Below the pieces are notes generated by a model, which saw nothing but the letters and a program-made list of their open reading frames with translations, had not been told where the DNA came from and did no database searches. Shown in pieces: positions 7,890 through 15,458 of a stretch of 64,000 nucleotides of DNA; within the stretch, counting starts at the first letter, position 1, and each line of letters starts with the position of its first letter. The position numbers were made by a program, and so were the translations under genes. The stretch lies in the NCBI RefSeq assembly GCF_003628755.1, contig NZ_CP029256.1, forward strand, positions 639,585 to 703,584, given 5' to 3'. The DNA comes from Christensenella minuta (GTDB lineage Bacteria; Bacillota; Clostridia; Christensenellales; Christensenellaceae).

Positions 7890-9327
7890 TACGATGAGTG
7901 TAAAATGGAAAATCTTTTTCTATATACTGATTTTTGCGGTTGCAATGATCGTACTGTTATGGTTATTCCAGATTGTATTCCTGAATGATTTTTATCAGGC
8001 GATTAAAAAAAACGAAATCCAGAAAACAGCGCAGACCATTTCGCAAAACATCGATAATGAGAACGTAGAAACGCTGATCGACCAGATTGGCGACCGTTTT
8101 GACGTGCGCGTCGAAGTTGCGGATATGGAGGGAAATGCGATCTATAGCACGGATACTATGCCGAACCTTCCCCAGAGTGAATTGGCGGTAGTTGCACGGA
8201 AGACGCAGGAAAGCGGCGGAAGCAAGATCGAGATATTGAGGATGGAAAAATTTGAAAATCCTGACTATAATGAACAGCTGTTCAATGGTAATAATATACC
8301 GCCGCGCGGCATGAGCGGGTTTGAGACGCTCATTTATTCACAGATCGTGACCCCGGAAGATGGAACGCCCATTTTGTTGGTGCTTACCTCGCGGATTACG
8401 CCTGTAGACGCCACGGTAGATACCCTGCGCGTTCAGCTTGTTTATATTACGATTATTCTGCTTGGCTGCGCTTTGTTCCTCGCGTTTGTGATTTCTAAGT
8501 GGATATCGCGGCCGATTGTAAAGATCAATAAGGGAGCCAAAAAACTTGCGCGAGCCGAGTACGACGTACATTTTGATGATGGGGGATACCGGGAGATTGC
8601 CGAACTTGCGGATACGCTGAATTACGCCTCGCGTGAGCTTTCGAAGGTGGAAAAACTCCGACGCGAACTCTTGGCCAATATTTCTCACGACCTCCGCACT
8701 CCGCTTACGATGATTATTGGCTATTCGGAAGTTATGAGGGATATTCCCGGGGAAAATTCGCCGAAGAATATTCAGATTATCATTGATGAAGCGAAACGGC
8801 TGACGACCCTTGTAAACGATGCGATGGATATTTCCAAGCTCCAGGCAGGAACGCAGGAACTGAACATGGAGCGTTTCAACCTGACGGAGTCGATTAGCAA
8901 TATTGTTGCGCGTTATATTAAGCTGATGGAGCAGGAAGGCTATCATATCAGTTTCATATGCGAACGGGATGCATATGTGTTGGGGGATGAAGTAAAGATT
9001 GGACAAGCGCTATGCAACCTGATTAATAACGCCATCAATTATTCGGGTGAAATTAAAAGGATTATTGTGCGGCAGCGGGCCGAAAATGGGATAGTTACCG
9101 TTTCCGTCGAGGATAACGGTGAAGGGATCGCCAAAAGTCAGCTTGAGTATATCTGGGATCGTTATTATAAGGTGGATAAAACACACAAACGCGTTTCTGT
9201 TGGGACGGGACTTGGACTCTCCATCGTAAAGGGAGTGCTTGAACTGCACCATGCGGAATATGGCGTGGAAAGCGAACTGGGAAAAGGAAGCGTTTTTTGG
9301 TTCAGGCTTCCGGAAGATACAAAATAA
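7879..9327 (+). CDS. Sensor histidine kinase with extracytoplasmic sensor loop and HAMP domain
   Basis: A 482-residue membrane kinase. It has TM1 about residues 10-33, an extracellular sensor region about 34-185, TM2 about 188-207, a HAMP domain, a HisKA domain with phospho-acceptor His270 in NISHDLRTPL, and a HATPase domain with an N-box (NLINNAINYS) and G-boxes (VEDNGEGI, GTGLGLSIV). The TTG at 7879 overlaps the regulator stop; an ATG at 7894 is an alternative start. Together with the regulator it forms a classic pair. The signal is unknown. Confidence 0.88.
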   Translation: MKPDTMSVKWKIFFYILIFAVAMIVLLWLFQIVFLNDFYQAIKKNEIQKTAQTISQNIDNENVETLIDQIGDRFDVRVEVADMEGNAIYSTDTMPNLPQSELAVVARKTQESGGSKIEILRMEKFENPDYNEQLFNGNNIPPRGMSGFETLIYSQIVTPEDGTPILLVLTSRITPVDATVDTLRVQLVYITIILLGCALFLAFVISKWISRPIVKINKGAKKLARAEYDVHFDDGGYREIAELADTLNYASRELSKVEKLRRELLANISHDLRTPLTMIIGYSEVMRDIPGENSPKNIQIIIDEAKRLTTLVNDAMDISKLQAGTQELNMERFNLTESISNIVARYIKLMEQEGYHISFICERDAYVLGDEVKIGQALCNLINNAINYSGEIKRIIVRQRAENGIVTVSVEDNGEGIAKSQLEYIWDRYYKVDKTHKRVSVGTGLGLSIVKGVLELHHAEYGVESELGKGSVFWFRLPEDTK

Positions 9328-9339
9328 GCAGAAGCAAGG

Positions 9340-9365
9340 AAAGACGGCCGCCGGCTGTCTTTTTT
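9340..9365 (+). terminator. Rho-independent terminator after the first two-component operon
   Basis: AAAGACGGC and GCTGTCTTT arms (one G-T pair) with a five-base loop, followed by T's. Confidence 0.8.
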
Positions 9366-9378
9366 GGTTCTATAATGC

Positions 9379-9396
9379 TTAAGATTTTTTTAAGAC
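9379..9396 (+). promoter_or_regulatory. Tandem TTAAGA repeats upstream of the Bce-type two-component promoter
   Basis: TTAAGA at 9379-9384 and again at 9390-9395, an 11-bp period typical of OmpR-family operators. Similar GTAAG repeats with the same period lie upstream of both BceA-like ATPase genes, suggesting autoregulation. The distance to the -10 is 42 bp rather than the 37-38 bp seen at the ABC genes. Confidence 0.45.
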
Positions 9397-9408
9397 CGGG
9401 AAAGCGCA

Positions 9409-9437
9409 TTGAATAGGCTACGGGCTTCTTTTATAAT
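9409..9437 (+). promoter_or_regulatory. Promoter of the Bce-type two-component operon
   Basis: TTGAAT (9409-9414), 17 bp, TATAAT (9432-9437). The start of transcription would be near 9444, before the ATG at 9463. Confidence 0.7.
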
Positions 9438-9462
9438 GAAGTGGAAAGAAAGGATGATTTCA

Positions 9463-10125
9463 ATGAAAATATGTATTGTGGAAGACAATCAGAAGATACG
9501 GGAAGAGCTAACCTCCTTCCTGCAAAAATACGGATATTCCGTGTGCTCGGTCGAGGAGTTTGAGAGCGATGTAGTATCCGCGATCCTTAAGGAAAAAGCG
9601 GATTTGCTTTTGCTTGATATCAACCTGCCGGTGGTCGACGGATATTCTATCTGCCGTGAGATACGCAAGCAATCCACCATGCCTGTTATCATTGTAACGA
9701 GCCGGAATACGGAAATGGATGAGCTGATGAGTATGAATCTGGGCGCAGACGATTTTATTACCAAGCCTTATAACACACAGATTCTTCTCGCGCGCATTAA
9801 TTCTGTGTTAAAAAGGGCCTACCATACGGTGGATAAACTTGACTGTGGCAGATTTGTACTGAATCTTTCCAAAAGCCTGCTAGAATATGACGGGCGGGAA
9901 ATCGAATTGACGAAGAATGAACTGCGTATTTTGAATACGCTGGCCCGGCAGGCGGGAAACATAGTTTCCCGCGAGGAATTGATGAACGACTTGTGGAGCA
10001 GCGATATGTTTGTGGATGAAAACACTTTGAATGTGAATGTAAACCGGCTGCGCCGGAAGATGGAAGACGCCGGCCTTGCGGATGTGATCGAAACGAAAAG
10101 GGGACAGGGGTATTTGCTGAAATGA
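9463..10125 (+). CDS. Response regulator, BceR-like (OmpR family)
   Basis: A 220-residue regulator with a receiver domain (phospho-acceptor Asp52 in LLLDINLPVVDG) and a C-terminal winged helix ending in ETKRGQGYLLK. Its partner is a short intramembrane-sensing kinase overlapping by 4 bp, and a BceAB-type transporter follows. By established knowledge of such modules it probably activates the transporter genes when an antimicrobial peptide is sensed. The ATG at 9463 follows AAAGGA; longer frames start inside the promoter. TAAG-type repeats in its own promoter and in both ABC promoters are candidate binding sites. Confidence 0.88.
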   Translation: MKICIVEDNQKIREELTSFLQKYGYSVCSVEEFESDVVSAILKEKADLLLLDINLPVVDGYSICREIRKQSTMPVIIVTSRNTEMDELMSMNLGADDFITKPYNTQILLARINSVLKRAYHTVDKLDCGRFVLNLSKSLLEYDGREIELTKNELRILNTLARQAGNIVSREELMNDLWSSDMFVDENTLNVNVNRLRRKMEDAGLADVIETKRGQGYLLK

Positions 10126-11138
10126 AGCTGATTGACTATCTGAAGGATAAAATACTGTTTCTGTTATTCGATCTGCTGATTCTTGCATCGGCGGCGCTTT
10201 TGTTTTACCTGCTTGCCGTTGGATCGATGATTATTGTGTTTTTCGGGACAGTTATTGCTGCCTGCCTTATCATTCCGCTGCTCGTCGATTACCACCGGAG
10301 AAAAAGGTTCTATAATGGTTTTCTGTTATTGCTGGATGAACTTGAACAGAAAAACTTGATTGCTGAGATTATGGAGAGGCCGGGCTTCCGGGAGGGGATG
10401 ATTCTTTACGATTCCCTCCATATTGCAAATAAAGCGATGCTCGAAGAGATAAAGAAATACAGTAAGGCACAGGAGGAATATCGCGGGTATATTGAAATGT
10501 GGATTCATGAGATCAAAACGCCAATCGCGTCTTCGCGGCTGGTGCTGGAAAACCATAAAGAGATACCGGCCGCGAAAGGGCTCGCGGAGGATATTGATGC
10601 ACTTGAAAACCTTGTGGAGCAAGTGCTTTTTTATGCGCGGAGCAGTGCGGTCGAAAAAGATTATATGATACGTAAAACCAATTTGAAGGATATCGTATAT
10701 GCCGTGGCACGCAGGAATGCAAAGATGTTGATCGAGCGCAGAATCCGCCTTGAAACGGAAAATCTCGATATCTGTGTCAATACCGACGCTAAGTGGATCG
10801 AATTTGTCCTGAACCAAATCGTTGGGAATGCGGTGAAGTATTGCGATAAGAGCGACGCGAAAATATGGATCACCGCCCGCAAAGATAGCAATGCTGTCCT
10901 TCTCAATATCTCGGATAACGGGATTGGCATCCTTGAGGAAGAACTTGGCAGAGTGTGCGAAAAGGGATTTACCGGCACCAACGGAAGACAGCAGGAGAAA
11001 TCGACCGGGATGGGGCTTTATCTGTGCGCAAGGCTATGCGAAAAGCTGGGACATGGATTTAAAATCTCATCCGAATATGGAGAAGGGACAACGGCGACTA
11101 TTGTTTTTCCGGAAAGTTCGATGCTTAAAATGCAATAA
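10122..11138 (+). CDS. Intramembrane-sensing histidine kinase, BceS-like
   Basis: A 338-residue kinase with two adjacent transmembrane helices (about residues 10-32 and 34-53) and almost no extracellular loop, the hallmark of BceS-type kinases that sense through their cognate ABC transporter. The phospho-acceptor is His129 in WIHEIKTPIASSRL. ATPase boxes appear as QIVGNAVKYCD, ISDNGIGI and TGMGLYLCARLC. The start overlaps the regulator stop (ATGA). A terminator follows and then the transporter genes under their own promoter. Function in peptide-antibiotic resistance is inferred from architecture and context. Confidence 0.88.
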   Translation: MKLIDYLKDKILFLLFDLLILASAALLFYLLAVGSMIIVFFGTVIAACLIIPLLVDYHRRKRFYNGFLLLLDELEQKNLIAEIMERPGFREGMILYDSLHIANKAMLEEIKKYSKAQEEYRGYIEMWIHEIKTPIASSRLVLENHKEIPAAKGLAEDIDALENLVEQVLFYARSSAVEKDYMIRKTNLKDIVYAVARRNAKMLIERRIRLETENLDICVNTDAKWIEFVLNQIVGNAVKYCDKSDAKIWITARKDSNAVLLNISDNGIGILEEELGRVCEKGFTGTNGRQQEKSTGMGLYLCARLCEKLGHGFKISSEYGEGTTATIVFPESSMLKMQ

Positions 11139-11139
11139 T

Positions 11140-11163
11140 CCAAAGCGGCGCTTGGCTTTTTTT
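11140..11163 (+). terminator. Terminator after the Bce-type kinase
   Basis: CCAAAGC and GCTTGG arms with a one-base bulge, followed by seven T's. Confidence 0.65.
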
Positions 11164-11164
11164 C

Positions 11165-11191
11165 TTACAAAACTGTAAGGGAGGCGTAAGG
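11165..11191 (+). promoter_or_regulatory. BceR-type operator upstream of the ABC transporter
   Basis: TTACA-AAAC-TGTAA (11165-11178) matches the TnACA-N4-TGTAA inverted repeat that I recall for BceR-like regulators. It overlaps a direct repeat of GTAAGG at 11175-11180 and 11186-11191 (11-bp period). The second repeat begins 37 bp upstream of the -10. Confidence 0.65.
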
Positions 11192-11222
11192 CGAAACGAT
11201 AGGTGCTTTTCACTGGCCTGTA

Positions 11223-11228
11223 TATAAT
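11223..11228 (+). promoter_or_regulatory. -10 element of the bceAB-like promoter
   Basis: TATAAT with no recognisable -35 hexamer 17 bp upstream. That is what an activator-dependent promoter under the adjacent operator would look like. Confidence 0.6.
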
Positions 11229-11316
11229 AAAACCACAGAAGGATGCGCAAAGCATCCTGATCGAATCTATTTATGCAGTCAGGGGCTTTGAAATGAGCAT
11301 CTATTGGGAGGTAAAA

Positions 11317-12084
11317 ATGGAAACGCTGCTAAAGGTCAGAAATGTAGAAAAAATATACGGAGGAAAAGGTAACCTTACAAAAGCGTTGGACGATGTCAAC
11401 TTCGATGTGGGCAAAGGCGAATTCCTCGGGATCATGGGTCCTTCCGGAAGCGGGAAAACAACGCTTTTAAATTGCATCTCTACCATCGATATGGTAACGA
11501 GCGGCCACATTGCGGTAAACGATACGGATATTACTATGCTGAAGGCAGGACGGCTTGCGGAATTCCGGCGGAAGCAGCTCGGGTTTATTTTCCAGGATTT
11601 TAACCTGCTGGACACGCTGTCGGGCTACGAAAATATCGCGCTTGCGCTTACGATATGCGGCGTTGGGTACGGACAGATCAAGGAACGTATCAAGAATATC
11701 GCCAAAACGCTTGAAATAAACGACGTGCTTTATAAATATCCCTGCGAAATGTCCGGAGGACAGAAACAGCGCGTTGCGGCAGCAAGGGCGATCATCACAA
11801 ACCCGTCCATGATCCTCGCGGATGAACCGACGGGCGCGCTCGACTCGAAATCGTCCCGTATGCTGCTTGAAAACTTTGTAGATATGAATAAAAAACTGGG
11901 GGCGACGCTCCTCATGGTGACGCATGATGCGTTTGCGGCAAGCTACTGCAGCCGCATCCTGTTCCTGCGAGACGGAAAGATATTTACCGAGCTTGTGCGG
12001 GGTATGGACAGCCGGAAAGATTTCTTCAGTAAAATTATTGAAGTGGTGTCCCTTTTGGGAGGTGACGTAGCCGATGCTGTGTAA
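11317..12084 (+). CDS. BceA-like ABC transporter ATPase
   Basis: A 255-residue MacB/BceA-family ATPase: Walker [10 protein letters not shown] (residues 41-49), Q-loop IFQDF, signature MSGGQKQR (about 145-152), Walker B ILADEP, D-loop GALD and H-loop VTHD. The ATG at 11317 has an ideal GGGAGG site; in-frame upstream codons overlap the promoter. It overlaps the permease gene by 11 bp and would power it. In characterised modules the pair both detoxifies lipid II-cycle antibiotics and signals to the BceS kinase. Confidence 0.9.
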   Translation: METLLKVRNVEKIYGGKGNLTKALDDVNFDVGKGEFLGIMGPSGSGKTTLLNCISTIDMVTSGHIAVNDTDITMLKAGRLAEFRRKQLGFIFQDFNLLDTLSGYENIALALTICGVGYGQIKERIKNIAKTLEINDVLYKYPCEMSGGQKQRVAAARAIITNPSMILADEPTGALDSKSSRMLLENFVDMNKKLGATLLMVTHDAFAASYCSRILFLRDGKIFTELVRGMDSRKDFFSKIIEVVSLLGGDVADAV

Positions 12085-14095
12085 ATTAGCCTTCCGAAAT
12101 GTCCGCAAGAGCATCAGCGACTATACGGTCTACTTTATCACGCTGATGTTTGCGGTAATGTTTTTTTATGCGTTTAACTCACTCGACGCGCAGCAGGCGA
12201 TTATGGACCTCAACGAAAACAAGGCGTCCTCGGCGCAGGTAATGTTGGAGAGCATTAAGGTTTTTTCGACGTTCGTTGCCGTTGCACTTGCGATCCTGAT
12301 CCTATATGCCAATAATTTCCTAATCAAGCGCCGGAATAAAGAACTGGGCATTTATCTTATGCTTGGGATGGGAAAGGGCCGCGTGGCGGATATCCTGATG
12401 ATGGAGACCTTGCTTGTGGGCGTGATTGCACTCGTGGTAGGCCTTCTTTTGGGAATTCTGTTCTCCCAGGGGATGTCGCTTATTACGGCGAAAATGTTTG
12501 AAGTGCAGCTCAAGGAATATGTTTTTGTTTTTTCACCGAAGGCGGCGATCCAATCCATTATTTATTTTGGGGTGATGTTCCTGTGCGTGATGATTTTCAA
12601 CGCGATAAGGATATCCAAGCAAAAGGTAATCAAATTGCTGCATTCGGATGCGGAAAACGAAAGAGTTATCGGAAAAAAGACATGGGTCTCCATCCTGATG
12701 ACGGTTGCGGGGATCGTCTTGATTCTCATTGCATACTACCTGATTATCAAAGGAATGCTGATTATGTATCTTCCGTTTGTGATGTTGTTCGGTATTCCAG
12801 GCACGTTCTTGCTGTTTGCGGGACTTTCCGGCTTTGTATACAAGATTGCTTCACGAAACAAAAAGAAATATTACAAAGGACTTAATCTGTTTGTAACAAG
12901 GCAGCTTACAAGCAAAATCAATTCGACGCATACATCAATGGCGCTTATTTGTCTGATGCTGTTTGTGACGATCGTGACGCTCGGTGCGAGCTCAGGCGTA
13001 TCTGCCGCGGTAAATAAGGAAGCTGTGCGCGACCTTCGATTTGATGCGGAATATTTCATGGAGCCGTCAGCCGCTGAAAGCGCTGGAAGCGGGGTCGCGG
13101 CGCTTGAAGCTTATGGAATTCCCGTAGGCGAGTTTTTCAAGGAAACGGCGGAATACGCGCGCTACGACAGCGATGTGGATATGCTGACGGATTTTGCCGA
13201 ATATCTCGACATTGCGCAGGCGAATGAAATGTCGAACAATATGGACGTGAAGGCCCTTGCGGGCGCAATTCCCGTTTCGCAGTTTAATAGCTTCCCTCGT
13301 TTGATCGGCGAACCGGAAATTCAGATTGGCGAAAACGAAATCGGCGCAGTAACCTATAACGAGATGATGGCGGAAAGCCTTGAACAATATGTAAACGACG
13401 GTCACAAAATCAATTCGAACGGAAAAGAATATGCGCTCACACCGGATCGTATTCGAATGGCAAATACGAGGATCATGGGCTCCGCAGCCATCGCGCCGAT
13501 GATCTTCATTTATCCGGATGCGGACGTTGTTAATTTTGAACTGAAGGAAGTAACAGTCGACGGGGTCTATGTAGACAATGCGCCCAAGGAAGAGACAGAT
13601 CAGGCCTTGGTCAATAAACAGGCGGAGCTGCGGAGAGCGAACCCGGACCAGGAACGTCCATTCAGCAACTTTACGTCGGCGCTGAGGTCGCAGGATTCCA
13701 GTATTGGCCTGCGCGTGACGATTTCGTTTGTGGGGATATACCTTGGCATCACTTTCCTTGTGACGGCGGCAGTCATCCTGGCCTTGCAGCAGCTTTCCGC
13801 GGCAAATGACAACAAGAAGCGCTATGCGACGCTCAGGAAGCTTGGCACGGAAGAGAAAATGATCAACAGGTCGTTGTTGAAACAGATCGCAATTTATTTT
13901 CTGATCCCGCTTGCTGTAGCGGCAGTCCATGCGGTTTTCGGAATACAAGGCCTGATGAGTATGATTAATATGATGTGGTATGAAAACGTCTATCAGGATG
14001 TATTTTGGGGCCTTACAATCATTGCGGTGATTTACGGAATTTATTTTGCGGCAACTTATTTCAGCAGCAAAAAGATTATCCGCGAAAAGCAATAA
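12074..14095 (+). CDS. BceB-like ABC transporter permease (FtsX family)
   Basis: A 673-residue membrane protein with about ten helices: two FtsX-like blocks (seven helices N-terminal, three C-terminal) separated by a large extracellular domain of about 220 residues between helices 7 and 8. This is the BceB arrangement, in which the extracellular domain binds the peptide antibiotic. The start lies within the ATPase end behind GGAGGTGA, implying coupling. Length is close to known BceB proteins (about 650). The drug recognised cannot be inferred from this alone. Confidence 0.88.
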   Translation: MLCKLAFRNVRKSISDYTVYFITLMFAVMFFYAFNSLDAQQAIMDLNENKASSAQVMLESIKVFSTFVAVALAILILYANNFLIKRRNKELGIYLMLGMGKGRVADILMMETLLVGVIALVVGLLLGILFSQGMSLITAKMFEVQLKEYVFVFSPKAAIQSIIYFGVMFLCVMIFNAIRISKQKVIKLLHSDAENERVIGKKTWVSILMTVAGIVLILIAYYLIIKGMLIMYLPFVMLFGIPGTFLLFAGLSGFVYKIASRNKKKYYKGLNLFVTRQLTSKINSTHTSMALICLMLFVTIVTLGASSGVSAAVNKEAVRDLRFDAEYFMEPSAAESAGSGVAALEAYGIPVGEFFKETAEYARYDSDVDMLTDFAEYLDIAQANEMSNNMDVKALAGAIPVSQFNSFPRLIGEPEIQIGENEIGAVTYNEMMAESLEQYVNDGHKINSNGKEYALTPDRIRMANTRIMGSAAIAPMIFIYPDADVVNFELKEVTVDGVYVDNAPKEETDQALVNKQAELRRANPDQERPFSNFTSALRSQDSSIGLRVTISFVGIYLGITFLVTAAVILALQQLSAANDNKKRYATLRKLGTEEKMINRSLLKQIAIYFLIPLAVAAVHAVFGIQGLMSMINMMWYENVYQDVFWGLTIIAVIYGIYFAATYFSSKKIIREKQ

Positions 14096-14257
14096 AAACG
14101 AGAAAAATACGTGAGCTTATCATAGTGTAAAGGTGCTTTGGCACACAGCAGGAATATGAGCTGTGCGGACGGCCAATTAAACGCTATATAAAAACGCGGA
14201 CGCGGCGAGAGGATATTAAGAACTGGGAACAGGATATCGTTCCCCGGTCAGGAATAC

Positions 14258-14286
14258 AAAAAAAGAGGCTGGGAAGCCTCTTTTTT
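14258..14286 (+). terminator. Terminator downstream of the BceB-like gene
   Basis: AAAAAAGAGGCT and AGCCTCTTTTTT arms around GGGA. It lies about 165 bp after the permease stop. The intervening 14096-14257 holds two smaller hairpins (CACAGC/GCTGTG at 14144-14165; GGGAAC/GTTCCC at 14225-14244) and no convincing gene. Confidence 0.88.
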
Positions 14287-14331
14287 GCGTAAGACGCAAG
14301 AAATAACGGAAGTTATTAGGACTGGAAGATT

Positions 14332-14350
14332 GTAAGAATATCGTAAGAAT
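14332..14350 (+). promoter_or_regulatory. Direct-repeat operator upstream of the peptide and orphan ATPase
   Basis: GTAAGAAT at 14332-14339 and 14343-14350, an 11-bp period, with a weaker GTTAAGAAG at 14365-14373. The second repeat begins 38 bp upstream of the -10 TATAAT at 14381-14386, which lacks a -35. The geometry matches the bceAB-like promoter (37 bp). Confidence 0.55.
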
Positions 14351-14380
14351 TTTAGGCGCCCGCCGTTAAGAAGTGTGGCC

Positions 14381-14386
14381 TATAAT
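14381..14386 (+). promoter_or_regulatory. -10 element of the peptide/orphan ATPase promoter
   Basis: TATAAT with no -35 at the expected distance, consistent with activation from the repeats at 14332-14350. Confidence 0.5.
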
Positions 14387-14419
14387 TAAGGCATCAAATA
14401 AAGAAAAGGAGTGATGAAA

Positions 14420-14533
14420 GTGAAAAAAATGTTTTATGCGGTTATGGTCCTGGTGAGCGCCTTCTTTCTGGTCAATGCGGGGATGAGCGAAACTGAAGCG
14501 CTAGAAATCATTCCTGACTATAAAAAAGTATAA
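14420..14533 (+). CDS. Small hydrophobic membrane peptide (37 aa)
   Basis: An unrecognised 37-residue peptide. It starts with lysines, has one hydrophobic helix (about residues 4-22, core YAVMVLVSAFFLVNAG) and ends in a charged tail with SETEALEII. The GTG at 14420 sits nine bases after AAAGGAG; an in-frame ATG at 14414 is too close to that site. It lies directly behind the putative operator and 10 bp before an orphan BceA-like ATPase. It may be a small transporter or sensor accessory peptide, but no function can be assigned. Reality as a gene is supported by the ribosome binding site, lysine-rich start and amphipathic layout. Confidence 0.6.
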   Translation: MKKMFYAVMVLVSAFFLVNAGMSETEALEIIPDYKKV

Positions 14534-14543
14534 GGTAAAGACA

Positions 14544-15311
14544 ATGGGACATTTGCTTTGGGTGAAAGACATAGAGAAAATATACGGAAGCAGCAGGAAT
14601 GTCACAAAAGCCCTTAACGGACTCAGCTTCTGTGTGGACAGTGGTGAGTTTGTAGGTATTATGGGACCGTCCGGCAGCGGGAAGACGACTTTGCTTAATT
14701 GTATCTCCGCAATTGATACCGTGACAACCGGGCACATCTATATCGATGGGACCGACGTGACACAGATAAAACCGGGGGATATCGCGCGGTTTCGGCGGGA
14801 ACAGCTGGGATTCGTTTTTCAGGAATTCAGCCTGATCGATTCGCTGACCGCTTATGAAAATATATCGCTTGCGCTTACGATCAATGGAGTGCCCTATCAA
14901 GAGCTTCGTGTTCTCGTAGCGCAGGTGGCGGATGCACTTGAAATCAGCGGCATCCTGGGTAAATATCCGGGGGAATTATCCGGGGGCCAGAAGCAACGCG
15001 TAGCGGCTGCACGGGCAATTGTGACACAGCCCGCGTTAGTGCTTGCGGATGAACCGACAGGCGCGCTCGATTCCCGTGCGGCGCGCAGGATGCTTGAAAG
15101 CTTTTCCGATATGAACAAACGGTTCCGCACTACGCTCCTGATGGTAACGCACGATGCGGCTGCGGCAAGCTACTGCAGCCGTATCCTGTTTCTGAGGGAC
15201 GGGGGAATTTTTACGGAACTCCGGCGCGGCAGTCTTGCGCGCGGCGCGTTTTTTAAAAAGGCGCTGGATGTCGTTTCGCTCATGGGAGGAGATGCGGAGG
15301 ATGCCGGTTGA
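14544..15311 (+). CDS. Second BceA-like ABC ATPase without an adjacent permease
   Basis: A 255-residue ATPase, the same length as and colinear with the one at 11317: [28 protein letters not shown] and [12 protein letters not shown] are all intact. It is clearly a tandem paralogue. No permease gene follows; a terminator appears within 50 bp. It could energise the BceB-like permease upstream as an alternative ATPase, or be a relic of a lost second transporter. Its promoter carries the same kind of repeats as the first ATPase, suggesting co-regulation. Confidence 0.88.
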   Translation: MGHLLWVKDIEKIYGSSRNVTKALNGLSFCVDSGEFVGIMGPSGSGKTTLLNCISAIDTVTTGHIYIDGTDVTQIKPGDIARFRREQLGFVFQEFSLIDSLTAYENISLALTINGVPYQELRVLVAQVADALEISGILGKYPGELSGGQKQRVAAARAIVTQPALVLADEPTGALDSRAARRMLESFSDMNKRFRTTLLMVTHDAAAASYCSRILFLRDGGIFTELRRGSLARGAFFKKALDVVSLMGGDAEDAG

Positions 15312-15360
15312 TTTTCCGGCGGCAGGCGCGGATGAAGCGGGGGAGGTAGAATAAACCATT

Positions 15361-15387
15361 GAAAAAGCGGCATTTACCGCCTTTTTC
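15361..15387 (+). terminator. Terminator after the orphan ATPase
   Basis: GAAAAAGCGG and CCGCCTTTTTC arms (one bulged C) around CATTTA, with a T-run. Confidence 0.75.
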
Positions 15388-15399
15388 TATAAGAAAATG

Positions 15400-15428
15400 T
15401 TACAAAATCATAACGGGTATGCTATAAT
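15400..15428 (+). promoter_or_regulatory. Promoter of the WalRK/PhoPR-like operon
   Basis: TTACAA (15400-15405), 17 bp, TATAAT (15423-15428), followed by AAGGAG before the ATG at 15459. Confidence 0.7.
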
Positions 15429-15458
15429 AAATTAATGTCTTAATAAGGAGCATTCATT

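Noticed and set aside
14285-14299. Short inverted repeat TTGCGT-AAG-ACGCAA directly after the BceB-side terminator
   Set aside because: Only six-base arms with no promoter geometry or partner copy; probably chance.
15301-15354. 17-codon frame starting where a permease gene would begin after the orphan ATPase
   Set aside because: Its sequence does not resemble the permease N-terminus and it is very short; mentioned only as positional context.
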